Below, piece after piece: positions 25,482 through 34,983 of a stretch of 64,000 nt of DNA; positions within the stretch are counted from its first letter, which is position 1, and each line of letters begins with the position of its first letter. The notes beneath the pieces were generated by a model, which saw only the letters and a program-made list of their open reading frames with translations, had not been told where the DNA came from and did not search any database. Source of the stretch: Candidatus Poribacteria bacterium (GTDB lineage: Bacteria > Poribacteria > WGA-4E > WGA-3G); contig OY282386.1 of NCBI GenBank assembly GCA_958295945.1, forward strand, positions 3,962,204 through 4,026,203, read 5' to 3'. A program made the translations under genes and the position numbers.

Positions 25482-26690
25482 ATGGAAAAAACAGTGTGGG
25501 TTGTCGGAACAATGGATACCAAGGGTGAGGAATTTGCTTATATCACAGATCATTTAGAATCAAGTGGTGTCCCAACGAGTGTTGTTAATACTGGCATCTT
25601 AGGAGAACCGCAGTTAATACCCGATATTTCTGCTGATGAGGTTGCACAGGCAGGCGGTTCCTCTTTGAAAGCATTGCAAGCGGAAGGGGACAGAGGCAAT
25701 AGCGTGGCTGTGATGGCACAAGGCGCAGCAACTCTCGTCGCTGAAAAACACGCTGCCGGTGAGATTGTGGGAATAATTTCACTCGGTGGTTCCGCTGGTA
25801 CTACTATCGGAACGGCTGCAATGCGAGCATTACCAGTGGGTGTCCCAAAAATCATGGTTTCAACCTTGGCATCAGGTGACACAAGTCCTTATGTGCAATC
25901 CAAAGATATTTGCATGATGTATTCTGTAGTTGATATTGCTGGCATAAATCGTCTGTCACGGCAGATACTTGCCAACGCTGCTGAAGCTATGATCGGCATG
26001 GTTACTGCTTATACTCCAGAAGCATCAGATGACAAGCCTCTCATCGCTGCGACAATGTTCGGTGTAACGACTCCGTGTGTTACAAAAGCACGAGAGATCC
26101 TTGAAGCTGCTGGCTATGAAGTACTTGTCTTTCATGCAACTGGCACTGGTGGACGCGCAATGGAAGACCTTGTCAAAGATGGATTCCTTGCAGGTGTGCT
26201 TGACGTAACCACAACGGAACTTGCCGATGAATTGGTCGGTGGGATACTCAGTGCTGGCCCCGAACGTCTGGAAGCCGCTGGACAGGCAGGTTTACCACAA
26301 GTGATCGCACCCGGTGCATTGGACATGGTTAACTTCGGTCCGCCCGATACAGTGCCAGAGAAGTTTAGCAAACGACATTTCTATCAACACAATCCAACAG
26401 TCACACTCATGCGAACAACTGCCGAAGAAACTGCAGAGTTAGGAAAAATCATGGCACAAAAACTCAACGAAGCAAATGGACCAACAACCGTTCTCATTCC
26501 AACACAAGGCGTATCCGCAATAGATAAAACAGGACAGCCTTTTGACTCACCTGAAGCACGAGATACTTGGCGAGAAAATTTGAAAGCACACATCAACGAC
26601 AACGTTACAGTTATTGAGATGGACGCACATATCAACGATGACAAATTCGCTATCAAACTCGCAAAAACCTTATTGGCTAGCCTGAAATAA
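25482..26690 (+). CDS. Tm-1-like ATP-binding domain protein (UPF0261)
   Basis: 402 residues, usual length for UPF0261. Starts MEKTVWVVGTMDTKGEEF, followed by GIISLGGSAGTTIGTAAMRALP, PKIMVSTLASGDTSPYV, ATMFGVTTPCVTKAREILE, VFHATGTGGRAMEDLV and the C-terminal VLIPTQGVSAIDKTGQPF. The family includes the plant Tm-1 viral-resistance protein ATP-binding domain; the bacterial role is unknown. ATG at 25482 has GGAGG 9 bases upstream; the longer frame from 25413 starts at TTG without a site. Followed 12 bases later by a PhyH gene, a likely two-gene operon. Confidence 0.92.
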   Translation: MEKTVWVVGTMDTKGEEFAYITDHLESSGVPTSVVNTGILGEPQLIPDISADEVAQAGGSSLKALQAEGDRGNSVAVMAQGAATLVAEKHAAGEIVGIISLGGSAGTTIGTAAMRALPVGVPKIMVSTLASGDTSPYVQSKDICMMYSVVDIAGINRLSRQILANAAEAMIGMVTAYTPEASDDKPLIAATMFGVTTPCVTKAREILEAAGYEVLVFHATGTGGRAMEDLVKDGFLAGVLDVTTTELADELVGGILSAGPERLEAAGQAGLPQVIAPGALDMVNFGPPDTVPEKFSKRHFYQHNPTVTLMRTTAEETAELGKIMAQKLNEANGPTTVLIPTQGVSAIDKTGQPFDSPEARDTWRENLKAHINDNVTVIEMDAHINDDKFAIKLAKTLLASLK

Positions 26691-26702
26691 GAGGATATAT
26701 TT

Positions 26703-27593
26703 ATGGCAAAAACCTATAAGACACTCGCGCAATCAGATGTAGACCATTTCGTTCAGAAAGGGCATGTTGTCTTGAAAAACTGCTTCTCACGTGAATTAGC
26801 TGCAGAGTGGCGCGCATTTGCCTTTAAACGTCTCGGTTATTCCCCTGATGACCCAGAAACTTGGGAAAAACCCCGTATACATTTGCCCTCCATGAATCGT
26901 TTGCCGATTCGTGAAATCGCACCGAGGGCATGGGATGCTATATGTGATTTACTTGGTGGTGAAGATAGGATTGCTAACACACAACCTTCTTGGGGTGATG
27001 GTTTTATTATCAACTTTGCATTAGGGGCAGATACAGAATGGCAACCGCCTGAGTCGCACTACTCAGGTTGGCACAAAGATGGCGATTTCTTCAGACACTT
27101 CTTGGATAGTCCTGAACAAGGATTACTAACAATCGTTGTCTGGTCAGACATTCAACCAAAGAGTGGTGGCACTTATGTCGCATGTGATTCTGTCCAATAC
27201 GTGGCACAGCATTTGCATGCACACCCAGAAGGTTTGTTACCAGGACAAGGTTTCGGTCAGTTGTATCAGAAATGTAAGGATTTCGTGGAAATTACGGGGA
27301 ATGCTGGAGATGTTGTTCTGCTGCATCCGTTTATCCTACATTCAGCATCACAGAACCCATCGGGACGTGCCAGATTTATCACAAATCCACCCGTTGCACT
27401 CAAGGAACCTATGAATTTCAATCGGGACAAACCCGATGATTTCTCACCTGTGGAGTTAGCAGTCTTACGAGGGTTAGGGAAAGAAAGTTTAGATTTCAAA
27501 CCAGCAGCATCAAGAGAAAGATTAGTGCCGGAACGGGTTAAACGTCAAAAGCAGATGTTGGAAGATCAGCAAAAACGACTCGCAATGGGATAA
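26703..27593 (+). CDS. Phytanoyl-CoA dioxygenase (PhyH) family protein
   Basis: 296 residues. Fe(II)/2-oxoglutarate-dependent dioxygenase fold. Metal ligands are likely HKD (His124, Asp126) in SGWHKDGDFF and a distal His in VVLLHPFILHSASQNPSGRARF, where the Arg would bind 2-oxoglutarate. The substrate is unknown; PhyH genes are unusually numerous in Poribacteria. Directly downstream of the UPF0261 gene. A second family member lies at 45765. Confidence 0.9.
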   Translation: MAKTYKTLAQSDVDHFVQKGHVVLKNCFSRELAAEWRAFAFKRLGYSPDDPETWEKPRIHLPSMNRLPIREIAPRAWDAICDLLGGEDRIANTQPSWGDGFIINFALGADTEWQPPESHYSGWHKDGDFFRHFLDSPEQGLLTIVVWSDIQPKSGGTYVACDSVQYVAQHLHAHPEGLLPGQGFGQLYQKCKDFVEITGNAGDVVLLHPFILHSASQNPSGRARFITNPPVALKEPMNFNRDKPDDFSPVELAVLRGLGKESLDFKPAASRERLVPERVKRQKQMLEDQQKRLAMG

Positions 27594-27596
27594 CTT

Positions 27597-27688
27597 ATAC
27601 CAAATTAACGAGATTTGTCCTGTTTTTGATGCTGAGAACACGGACAGGCAGGGGAGCCCTGCCCCTACGATTTAGGTTAATTTGGTAT
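27597..27688. repeat. MITE-like element, family C
   Basis: 92 bp bounded by ATACCAAATTAAC and its exact reverse complement GTTAATTTGGTAT. The interior contains the palindromic GGCAGGGGAGCCCTGCC. It sits between convergent genes; its right end overlaps the stop codon of the redoxin gene by one base. Part of the end (AATTTGGTATAAAT) also appears near 20610. Confidence 0.7.
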
Positions 27689-28764
27689 TACTCCTCTTTT
27701 TCCGCTTCTAACTGTGCCTTCTGCCACCCATAATCCACATTACCATCATAAAACTTGTCAGGATTCTCTACTGCCCAAATCTGTTTATGGATAATCCAAT
27801 TTTTGAGGTCTAATGCCAGTGCCTTCCTCCATTCTGTCATCGCTTCAGCCTTTTTCCCTATCTCTAACAAGGTCAGTCCAAGTTGAAAACGCGCATTTGC
27901 TTCAATAACTTTTGGGTTGAGCGATTTGCTTGCTGGTTTCACATTTCCGAGTAGTGTCGCATTATATGCAGGATCCGTTAACCATTTTTCCAGCATAGTA
28001 AGTGTCTCTTTTTTAGCAACATTGATACTGAAAGGTGATTTGACCAACCGTCCTGCTTCGTCAATCATTATCCCGTAGGGAATTGCTTTTAGGTTGAAGA
28101 GATTCCCAAGGATATTCTCCGAATCAACAAGCGTGACGAATTCGGCATTAGCTTTGTCATGCCATGGACGCACTACAGACGCGCCTTGAGCATCTATAGC
28201 AACGGCAACTAAATTTAGTTTATCACGATGTCTTGCGTAAAACTTCTGCCATCCAGGCAGTTGACCACGGCACGCTCACCATGAACCCCAAATGTAGAGA
28301 AGTGTTTTCTTTCCGCGAAAATCTTGCATACGTTTTGGTGTATCGTCAAGATCAGGTAGCGTAAATTTAGGGGCAAGTTGTTCTGATCTAACAATCTCTA
28401 CTTCGGTTTCGGTGGTTTTGTATATTTCAAAACCGAAAGGTTCAGTAAGGTCTTCAAGTTTAGAGTAAGTTACATTGTCAATGCTGAATGCATCCTCACC
28501 CAATTGGAGTGGCACACACAATTCCGATTCTCCACTACCACAGATGACGACCATCTCTTCCCCATCAGGCATCTCAACCTTTAAACCTAACTGCTTGCCG
28601 AGAGTTTCAATCGGTACTAACCACGTCCCATTCTTAAATATAGGAGATGTAGAAAATGCAACCAGCTTGCTATCAATTGAAACTTTGAGATTGCTAACAG
28701 GTGATGCATGCAATCCTGCGGCAAGGGACAGTATAACACAAGTGGTAAGTATCAGTTTTGTCAT
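27688..28764 (-). CDS. Exported TlpA-like redoxin with in-frame UGA in the redox motif (candidate selenoprotein)
   Basis: Read through one TGA (28278-28276) this is a single 358-residue protein; both parts are in the same frame. Signal peptide (residues 1-20, ending LHASP), a copper-amine-oxidase-N-terminal-like beta domain (~25-120, with GTWLVPIETLGKQLGLKVE), then a TlpA/redoxin domain: APKFTLPDLDDTPKRM, DFRGKKTLLYIWGSW-[UGA]-ACRGQLPGWQKFY, IPYGIMIDEAGRLVK. A TPR-like tail (GLTLLEIGKKAEAMTEWRKAL) ends it. UGA falls exactly where the first redox cysteine is expected, giving a U-A-C motif (Sec163, Cys165). The sequence after it keeps perfect coding character for 195 codons. A hairpin follows the UGA (separate entry). 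The cytochrome gene upstream overlaps it by 4 bases. The alternative is a recent nonsense mutation or sequencing error. Confidence 0.75.
28246..28278 (-). promoter_or_regulatory. Candidate bacterial SECIS hairpin after the UGA
   Basis: Minus strand: UGA (28278-28276), 15 bases, CUGCC (28260-28256), loop UGGAU, GGCAG (28250-28246). The loop lies 20 bases after the UGA and has G at its second position. Bacterial SECIS elements lie just after the UGA with a G in the first bases of a small apical loop, so it fits, but the 5-bp stem is short and chance cannot be excluded. Confidence 0.45.
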
Positions 28765-29129
28765 GGTGTGCTTTTCTCCCGATGTTGTGCATCATAAGTT
28801 AAGAATTTGATTATCTGTTCAGCAGTTTTAGGGTTAAGTCCTGACCCTGGTTTTCGCATCATCTTATGCACATATTTTCGCCATTCCTCAGCCTTAAAGT
28901 TGGAATTAATCGGACGGGCAATGGTATGACATCTGCTGCATCTCCGAGTGAATACCGCGTAAAGCGTCTGCATCTCCTCTGGGTATTCTGAAACATCAAT
29001 AAAGTTTGGTCCATCATCTGCTGGATATGTACTAGAAGCAGTCCGCGGTACGCGTAAGGCATAATACATGCCAAAACCTACCAGAATAAGAATAATTATT
29101 ACGACAATCCAGACAATAGCCTGCTGCAA
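28761..29129 (-). CDS. Membrane-anchored monohaem c-type cytochrome
   Basis: 122 residues. N-terminal TM anchor (IVWIVVIIILILVGFGMYYAL), then a periplasmic or extracytoplasmic domain with haem motif CSRCH (Cys64, Cys67, His68). The downstream YVHKMMRKPGSGL could supply the Met ligand. Reads as a small electron-transfer cytochrome. It begins with TTG and overlaps the TlpA-like gene by 4 bases (ATGA), so the two are co-translated; a thiol redoxin beside a cytochrome suggests shared redox or cytochrome-maturation chemistry. Confidence 0.82.
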   Translation of the reverse strand: MQQAIVWIVVIIILILVGFGMYYALRVPRTASSTYPADDGPNFIDVSEYPEEMQTLYAVFTRRCSRCHTIARPINSNFKAEEWRKYVHKMMRKPGSGLNPKTAEQIIKFLTYDAQHREKSTP

Positions 29130-29196
29130 TTCTTAGTACCTTTCAATCTTGCTACTTATAGAATTGATGAAAACTAATGAGAAAATTGCTTCACGA

Positions 29197-30078
29197 TTAC
29201 TCATCGTGTTCACTCAGAATTTGCCTGAATTCATTGGCATTTTCTACTTGAATTGCAGCGCGAAATAACAACTCAAGTCGTTGTATATCATCAATTGACT
29301 CAACTGATTTCTTAAATATGTGTGCCGTTTCATCTCCAAATCGAAGTTGAATAGCATCAAGGATGTGCTTACGAGTGCTTTGTTTGATTCCTTGTTCACG
29401 GGCAATTGGTGCCGCATATTCAGCAATTGAAGGTTGTTGCATGGTTTCCTCCGAAATAATATCAAATATTGTTTGTGAATCAAAAATCAAATTTCCCAAA
29501 ATAGCGAGACTTCCAAGATATTCAATCTTGTTGGGAACATCAATACTGTCAGCGACTTGAATACATTTGCGAAGCCATTGTTCATCGTTTGTATCTGCAT
29601 GGTGTCCCATAAGTGGCGTAAATGGAATCAACCCCACGATCTTTGAATCAAGTATGTTATCTCCATCAAGATCAATTAATCTGAAAACTTGGTATTCAAT
29701 TGAAATATTATGATTTTCAAGATTTTGCTGAAATTTACCCGGATCGTTTCTGCCAGCATCAGGACGTAAGTAAATCACATTAGAATAAACAGGTAGACCG
29801 TAGCCTTCAATTGATCTGATAATATAACCTGCCATCCGTAGTGGCATTTCTGGATCGTAACTATCATTGGTTTGGAATTCAAAATGCACAAGTACTTCTC
29901 TACTGTTGTGCATTACCTTAATAAGTGAATCTGCTTGATGCATTTCTACGGTTGGTTGCTCAGGTGTAACAATCTCTAACACAACTGTATCTGCTTCACC
30001 AAACCTGAAGCAAAGGTCTACGAAATCTTGAGGATTAATTTCAATCTGTTTCTTAGTGATAGTATCAAAACTTGCCAT
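29197..30078 (-). CDS. Rpn-like PD-(D/E)XK nuclease/putative transposase
   Basis: 293 residues. The N-terminal half resembles Rpn/PDDEXK_2 proteins: FVDLCFRFGEADTVVLEIV, HQADSLIKVMHNSREVLVHFEFQT with the Asp...Glu-Phe-Gln core, MPLRMAGYIIRSIEGYGLPVYSNVIYLRP. The C-terminal part is helical (REQGIKQSTRKHILDAIQLRFG). The family contains RecA-independent recombination-promoting nucleases and domesticated transposase relatives. AAGGAG precedes the ATG. Not part of an obvious operon. Confidence 0.8.
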   Translation of the reverse strand: MASFDTITKKQIEINPQDFVDLCFRFGEADTVVLEIVTPEQPTVEMHQADSLIKVMHNSREVLVHFEFQTNDSYDPEMPLRMAGYIIRSIEGYGLPVYSNVIYLRPDAGRNDPGKFQQNLENHNISIEYQVFRLIDLDGDNILDSKIVGLIPFTPLMGHHADTNDEQWLRKCIQVADSIDVPNKIEYLGSLAILGNLIFDSQTIFDIISEETMQQPSIAEYAAPIAREQGIKQSTRKHILDAIQLRFGDETAHIFKKSVESIDDIQRLELLFRAAIQVENANEFRQILSEHDE

Positions 30079-30121
30079 TTCACTCCTTCAATCCCGTTAA
30101 TCCATACTCCACTACAGAATA

Positions 30122-31960
30122 TCAAACGACATCTTTCACCTTCTGCAAAATAGCATTAGCACTAATCCCATGCAGTTCCAATAACTCCTCAGGTTTGCCA
30201 GAACGTGGTATGCCTGTAACAGCAAGTTTATGCACGCGGATATCTTCAGTCGCAACAGCGTCCAACACCGCATCCCCTAAACCACCTTCAGGATAGTGGT
30301 CTTCAACGGTTATGAGGGTATTGTTTGTTTCTGATGCAGCGGATAATAGCGTTTCAGTATCAACAGGTTTGACGGAATAAAGATCAATGATACGGACATT
30401 GACACCTTCTTTCGCAAGTATATCGTGTGCTTTTAATGCCTCGTGAAGCGTGACACCGGCGGTAACTATAGTCGCTTTATCTTCTGCACTTTTCCGAACA
30501 ACCTTACAACCACCGATAGGAAAGCTATCTGTAGCATCGTAAAGAAGCGTAGTTTTTGGACGAGAGGTGCGGATATAGACGATGCCTTGGTGTGCAGCAG
30601 CTTCCGCTATAAGACGTTCCGCAGCGACAGCATCGCTCGGATATAACACGACAGAATCAGGAATTGCTCGGAACATAGCAATGTCTTCTAAACCCATCTG
30701 GGAAGGACCATCTTCGCCAATTGAGACCCCACAGTGTGAACCCGCATATTTGATATTGGCTTGTGAAATCGCGGACATACGAATCTGGTCATACGCACGC
30801 GATAGAAATGCAGCGAATGTGGAAACAAATGGAATCTTCCCTCGTTTCGCCAATCCGATTCCTGCTCCTACCAAGTTCTGCTCCGCAATGAACATTTCAA
30901 AGAACCGATCCGGATAAAGTTCCATAAACTGTTCTGCATAAGTAGAGTTTTTGGTGTCTCCATCCAGTGCGACAACATTTGGATTGGCAGCACCGAGTTT
31001 TGCTAAACCCGTACCGTAACCACCACGAGTCGCCACCTCTTCGTCAGCGGCGTAATCTGGTGGTTCACATGCTTTAATCTTAGTAGGTTGACTATCTATC
31101 GGATTTGGAGCTTCTACTTCAACTGAAATATCTGTGTTTAGCGGTCCAAGTTCTGCTAACGCCTTATCAAGTTGTTCACCTTTGGCAACAGCCTTCCCGT
31201 GCCAGTTGTCTTCATTCTCAAGGAAGGATACTCCCTTCCCTTTATACGTTTTCGCGACAATCATGGTCGGTTTATCAGTTGATGCTTTCGCTTTCTTCAA
31301 GGCAGGTAAGATTTCATCATAATCGTGTCCATCAATACCGATTGTTTGCCATCCGAATGCTTCAAAACGGCTACAATATGTTTCAATATCAAACGCATAC
31401 ATCGTCCGTTGACTCTGTCCAAGAGCATTTACATCTACAATTCCGATAAGGTTATTCAACTGATAATGTGATGCCAATGCTGCAGCTTCCCAAACACCAC
31501 CTTCAGCGGTTTCACCATCTCCAAGTAATACGTAAACACGGTAATCTGATTTATCCAAGTATTTACCATTGAGTGCCATTCCCAATCCAAGCGACAAACC
31601 TTGTCCGAGTGACCCGGTCGCCACTTCTGTCCAATCGAAGCGTGGCGTGGGATGCCCTTCAAGAATGCTATCAATTTGCCGTAGTGTTAGCAGATCATCT
31701 ATTGGAATGATACCTGCTTCAGCATAAGCGGCATAAAGGAGTGGTGCGGCATGCCCTTTTGATAAGATAAACCGATCATTATTCGGGTTTTGTGCGTCTG
31801 CACAGTCGTAGCGCATCGCATGAAAAAACAGCGCAGAAACAATATCTGCTGCTGAAAGACAAGTCGTTGGATGTCCTGAACCCGCCTCCGATGTTGATAG
31901 GATAGAGTGTATACGCAAGTTCGTTGCTTTTCTTTTTAAATTATTTTTCAATGTGTCCAC
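30122..31960 (-). CDS. tkt: Transketolase
   Basis: 612 residues, single-chain transketolase. Thiamine-diphosphate enzyme of the pentose-phosphate pathway moving two-carbon units. N-terminal PP domain: STSEAGSGHPTTCLSAADIV, GHAAPLLYAAYAEAG, TGSLGQGLSLGLGMAL, VYVLLGDGETAEGGVWEAA. Pyr domain: VALDGDTKNSTYAEQF, FIAEQNLVGAGIGLAKRGKI. The C-terminal domain includes VEDHYPEGGLGDAVLDA. The length is slightly shorter than E. coli TktA (~660). Start appears to be GTG at 31960 (VDTLKNN), with AGGAAGGA about 12 bases upstream. Confidence 0.93.
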   Translation of the reverse strand: MDTLKNNLKRKATNLRIHSILSTSEAGSGHPTTCLSAADIVSALFFHAMRYDCADAQNPNNDRFILSKGHAAPLLYAAYAEAGIIPIDDLLTLRQIDSILEGHPTPRFDWTEVATGSLGQGLSLGLGMALNGKYLDKSDYRVYVLLGDGETAEGGVWEAAALASHYQLNNLIGIVDVNALGQSQRTMYAFDIETYCSRFEAFGWQTIGIDGHDYDEILPALKKAKASTDKPTMIVAKTYKGKGVSFLENEDNWHGKAVAKGEQLDKALAELGPLNTDISVEVEAPNPIDSQPTKIKACEPPDYAADEEVATRGGYGTGLAKLGAANPNVVALDGDTKNSTYAEQFMELYPDRFFEMFIAEQNLVGAGIGLAKRGKIPFVSTFAAFLSRAYDQIRMSAISQANIKYAGSHCGVSIGEDGPSQMGLEDIAMFRAIPDSVVLYPSDAVAAERLIAEAAAHQGIVYIRTSRPKTTLLYDATDSFPIGGCKVVRKSAEDKATIVTAGVTLHEALKAHDILAKEGVNVRIIDLYSVKPVDTETLLSAASETNNTLITVEDHYPEGGLGDAVLDAVATEDIRVHKLAVTGIPRSGKPEELLELHGISANAILQKVKDVV

Positions 31961-31980
31961 AAATTTGGTTCATCCTTCCT

Positions 31981-32559
31981 TTAAGAGTGTTTCGCTTTCA
32001 AAGTTTCTGCGCGTCGTTGCGCTGCAATCGTGAGATAATGTTCGTTGCAGGTTTTTACGAGGGATTCAAATGCCTTTAACGCTTTCGGAATATCATGTGT
32101 TTTGACATAAGCCTCTGCCTGCCAATAAATCGATTTGGCTAATATTTCATTTGTGGCAGATTGTTTCCCTCTTCTCTGCTTCTTTTCGTTTTTGATAGCA
32201 TCAGTAAATTTCTCTATTGCCAGTTCATAATCGTTGTCATCATAGTAAGCGGTAATCGCTTCTGTATAAGCAAGGTTATCTTCTTCTTGTTCGTTAAATG
32301 GTGCGATGTCAATGGTTTGCCCTAAAATAAGTGATGAAGATTTTGCAATGGGTTCATCCTCGTCGTAGTATTCGTCCTCACTTTCATCCGGTTCATCTGC
32401 TTCATACACAGCATTCTTAGCATCGTCTTCATCGTCATCTCCTTCAACAGGTAACGGATCAAATTCCTCTTCGTCGGTGAATTCTTTATTATTCTCCTCA
32501 TCAGAATCGTCCAATATTTCATCATCAATACCATCCATCTCTTCAAGTTTGAAATTCAT
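31981..32559 (-). CDS. Acidic TPR-like protein
   Basis: 192 residues, not recognised. The first ~95 residues are extremely acidic and probably disordered (runs of D/E such as EGDDDEDDAKN and SEDEYYDEDEP). The C-terminal ~100 residues form TPR-like helix pairs (ITAYYDDNDYELAIEKFTDA; AKSIYWQAEAYVKTHDIPKA; LKAFESLVKTC). The start at 32559 has AGGAG 8 bases upstream. It is 20 bases upstream of tkt on the same strand, so probably cotranscribed. Confidence 0.75.
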   Translation of the reverse strand: MNFKLEEMDGIDDEILDDSDEENNKEFTDEEEFDPLPVEGDDDEDDAKNAVYEADEPDESEDEYYDEDEPIAKSSSLILGQTIDIAPFNEQEEDNLAYTEAITAYYDDNDYELAIEKFTDAIKNEKKQRRGKQSATNEILAKSIYWQAEAYVKTHDIPKALKAFESLVKTCNEHYLTIAAQRRAETLKAKHS

Positions 32560-32696
32560 ATTTCTTCTCCTCATAATTGATATGTTCATTAGTGATGTCA
32601 AGTATAAATACGCTTTTTGCTGTCATTGTCAATATGATATCTATGTTTATATCATATCAAATTTGAGGTGAGATGTCAAGAAAATCTAACTGATAA

Positions 32697-33021
32697 TGTG
32701 TATCAAGTTTTGGACTCTAACTTCTTACCATCCATTGTAGTGCGGTGTCTCCGTGCCCCATAGGTGTCAATTTAAGGAAAATTACGCTCAAACGACTCAG
32801 TATCCGTAGGCGGGGAATGCCAAAAGGCATTCATACCGTTGATTTAGTGCTTTGTAAGCGCGCTGGGCTTTGAAATCAAATTACCCAATTTATTTCTTAA
32901 TCTTCATACGGGACTAAAGAACTGGAGGCTACTCGGTTTCTATAAACATGCCGTCCCTACGGGACTAAAGAAAACAGAAGTTTATATCTCTGTGTCAAAT
33001 ATCCAAAAACTTTACACATCC
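32697..33021. repeat. MITE-like element, family A, copy 2
   Basis: The left end GTGTATCAAGTTTTGGACTC is followed by CTTCTTACCATCCATTGTAG, identical to the inner left part of copy 1. The right end is CCAAAAACTTTACACATCC. The interior (~280 bp) differs from other copies and includes GGGGAATGCCAAAAGGCATT and two CCTACGGGACTAAAGAA-type repeats. Confidence 0.55.
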
Positions 33022-33604
33022 AATTGTAAATAATAATTTGACTAAAATAATTTTATTATGTTATAATATACGTCACATATAACTTGTTGAATAAGGCAGA
33101 GAATTATGAAAACAAAACAACGGACACAAGGAATAATGATCATCCTACAAGCAATCTTTTCAGGACATAGACAAAATAGTGAAGACGTACAATTTAAAAA
33201 AAATCTGTTTCTTAATAAATACCGGACGAACCCTTATGTCCACTGCTCTTACAGCGACGCACAAAGACGTACAGTTGTACGTCAATTTGTACGTCTATTG
33301 TCCGGTTTTGACAAAGGAAAAATCTCGGATTTCATTAACAAGACACGCGTTCAATGTGTATGTCTTATACACATTCACCAAGCACTATTCATTGCACCTC
33401 GGACATTCATCTCACATTGTTGGAGTGGTTTTCAACCACGATTTATTAGAATGTCAACAGTGTTGGAGGGTTTTCAACCAGATGAATACTATAAGCGTAT
33501 GTTGATTTGAATTGGCTATATTGGATTTTCAAGCTTTCCATACAACATGAAAATGAAATGGTTCATGCCAAAAACTTTACATACCCCCCAGTAGCAAACT
33601 ATAC

Positions 33605-33633
33605 TTGACAAAAATGACTGTATTAGGTAAAGT
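33605..33633 (+). promoter_or_regulatory. Predicted promoter for the DegT aminotransferase gene
   Basis: TTGACA (33605-33610), 17 bases, TAAAGT (33628-33633); perfect -35, 4/6 in the -10, with the ATG at 33668. Confidence 0.45.
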
Positions 33634-33667
33634 GTCACAAATTCGGATGTTGATACTGGAGGAGAAG

Positions 33668-34927
33668 ATGTCAGAACGTTTAGCAGTAGATGGTGGAACA
33701 CCCGTCATCACAGAACCGATTCCTGGTGGAATGCACGGACCGAGTGTCATAGACGATCGCGAAATTGACGCTGTGACGGAGGTATTACGAAGTGGGAAAC
33801 TCTTCCGATTTGTGGAAGGTTCAAATGTCGCTGCCTTTGAGCAGGAAGCTGCAGCACGGCTTGGTGTCAAACACGCTTTGATGGTGAATTCTGGCACATC
33901 GGCTATTATTTGTGCACTGACAGGTGTAGGCATAGGTCCTGGCGATGAGGTGATACTACCCGGATACACCTTTATAGCAACTGCGGCGGCAATTGTCGGT
34001 GTTGGAGCGATTCCTGTCATCGCAGAAATTGACGATTCACTCGGATTAGACCCTGCGGATGTAGAAAGGAAAATCACACCGCATACCAAAGCAATATTAC
34101 CCGTTCACATGCAAGGTGTGCCGTGCAAACTTGAGGAAATTATTACTATTGCAAAGAAACATAATCTCAAGGTTGTTGAGGACTGCTGTCAATGTGTCGG
34201 CGGTCAATACAACGGAAAATATGCCGGTACTTGGGGTGATGCGGGTACGTGGAGTCTTAACTACTTCAAGGTGATAACTTGTGGTGAAGGTGGGTTGGTT
34301 TTTTCGGATGATTACGACACGTATGAACGGGCAGCGTTTGCTTCTGAACCGGGTTTACCAATGTGGATGAGCGATTCTGAATGGCAGAATAAACCGTTTT
34401 CGTGCCAAACATATCGTCCAGGTGAGATATTAGGTGCAATCGCACGCGTGCAACTTTCCAAACTGAACAATATTATCGGACATACACGTTTGCTCAAAAA
34501 GACTTTTATAGCTGAACTATCTGATGAACCGAAAGGATATACCCGTCAGCACGTGGACGATCCCAGTGGAGAGTGCGGTATCAGCGCAGCGATTATCGTC
34601 CGGGATGTTGAACTCGCGAAAAAATATACTGAAGCACTCAGAGCAGAAGGACTTGGTGCTGGTACTGCTTACAACGAAGGTTTCCCTGACAGACATATTT
34701 ATACCTATTGGGATTCCATTCTGGATAAACATTCACCGAATGCTGCAGGCTATCCGTGGAGTGATCCTCGTTATACAGGTAATGTTGAATATTCACGAGA
34801 TATGTGTCCTGAAACGCTTTCTATCCTCGGTCGTGCATTACGATTTGGATTTAATGTCAATATGCAGGAGGACCATGCGCGGTTAATGGCTGCTGCTATC
34901 AATAAAGTTGATGATGCTCTTGGGTAG
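33668..34927 (+). CDS. DegT/DnrJ/EryC1 family PLP aminotransferase
   Basis: 419 residues, PLP-dependent aminotransferase of the sugar-aminotransferase family (or AHBA-synthase-like). N-terminal LAVDGGTPVITEPIP, ALMVNSGTSAIICALTGVGIGPGDEVILPGYTF, VEDCCQCVGGQYNGKY (Asp binding the PLP nitrogen) and TWSLNYFKVITCGEGGLVF with the Schiff-base Lys. The C-terminal domain includes YPWSDPRY. Substrate unknown. ATG at 33668 preceded by GGAGGAGAAG. Confidence 0.9.
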   Translation: MSERLAVDGGTPVITEPIPGGMHGPSVIDDREIDAVTEVLRSGKLFRFVEGSNVAAFEQEAAARLGVKHALMVNSGTSAIICALTGVGIGPGDEVILPGYTFIATAAAIVGVGAIPVIAEIDDSLGLDPADVERKITPHTKAILPVHMQGVPCKLEEIITIAKKHNLKVVEDCCQCVGGQYNGKYAGTWGDAGTWSLNYFKVITCGEGGLVFSDDYDTYERAAFASEPGLPMWMSDSEWQNKPFSCQTYRPGEILGAIARVQLSKLNNIIGHTRLLKKTFIAELSDEPKGYTRQHVDDPSGECGISAAIIVRDVELAKKYTEALRAEGLGAGTAYNEGFPDRHIYTYWDSILDKHSPNAAGYPWSDPRYTGNVEYSRDMCPETLSILGRALRFGFNVNMQEDHARLMAAAINKVDDALG

Positions 34928-34983
34928 TGTCATCAACTATCCTCGTTCTGTTTTCCATTGTGTGATGAAAGGATTCTCTGTTA

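Larger units (their letters stand above)
32560..33667. other. Intergenic region rich in repeats, no confident gene
   Basis: Contains a family-A element (32697-33021) and two short ORFs (33106-33510, 134 codons; 33179-33505) overlapping in different frames with no homologue I recognise and no binding site. Between 33265 and 33300 are repeated GTACGTC/GACGTAC palindromes. GGTTTTCAACCACGATTTAT hairpin-type repeats lie near 33424-33446 and again near 33467. A family-A end (TGCCAAAAACTTTACATACC, 33567-33588) lies just before the promoter of the next gene. Confidence 0.55.

Noticed and set aside
33106-33510. 134-codon plus-strand ORF
   Set aside because: No binding site, no recognised domain, lies in repeat-rich DNA and overlaps another ORF of similar length.
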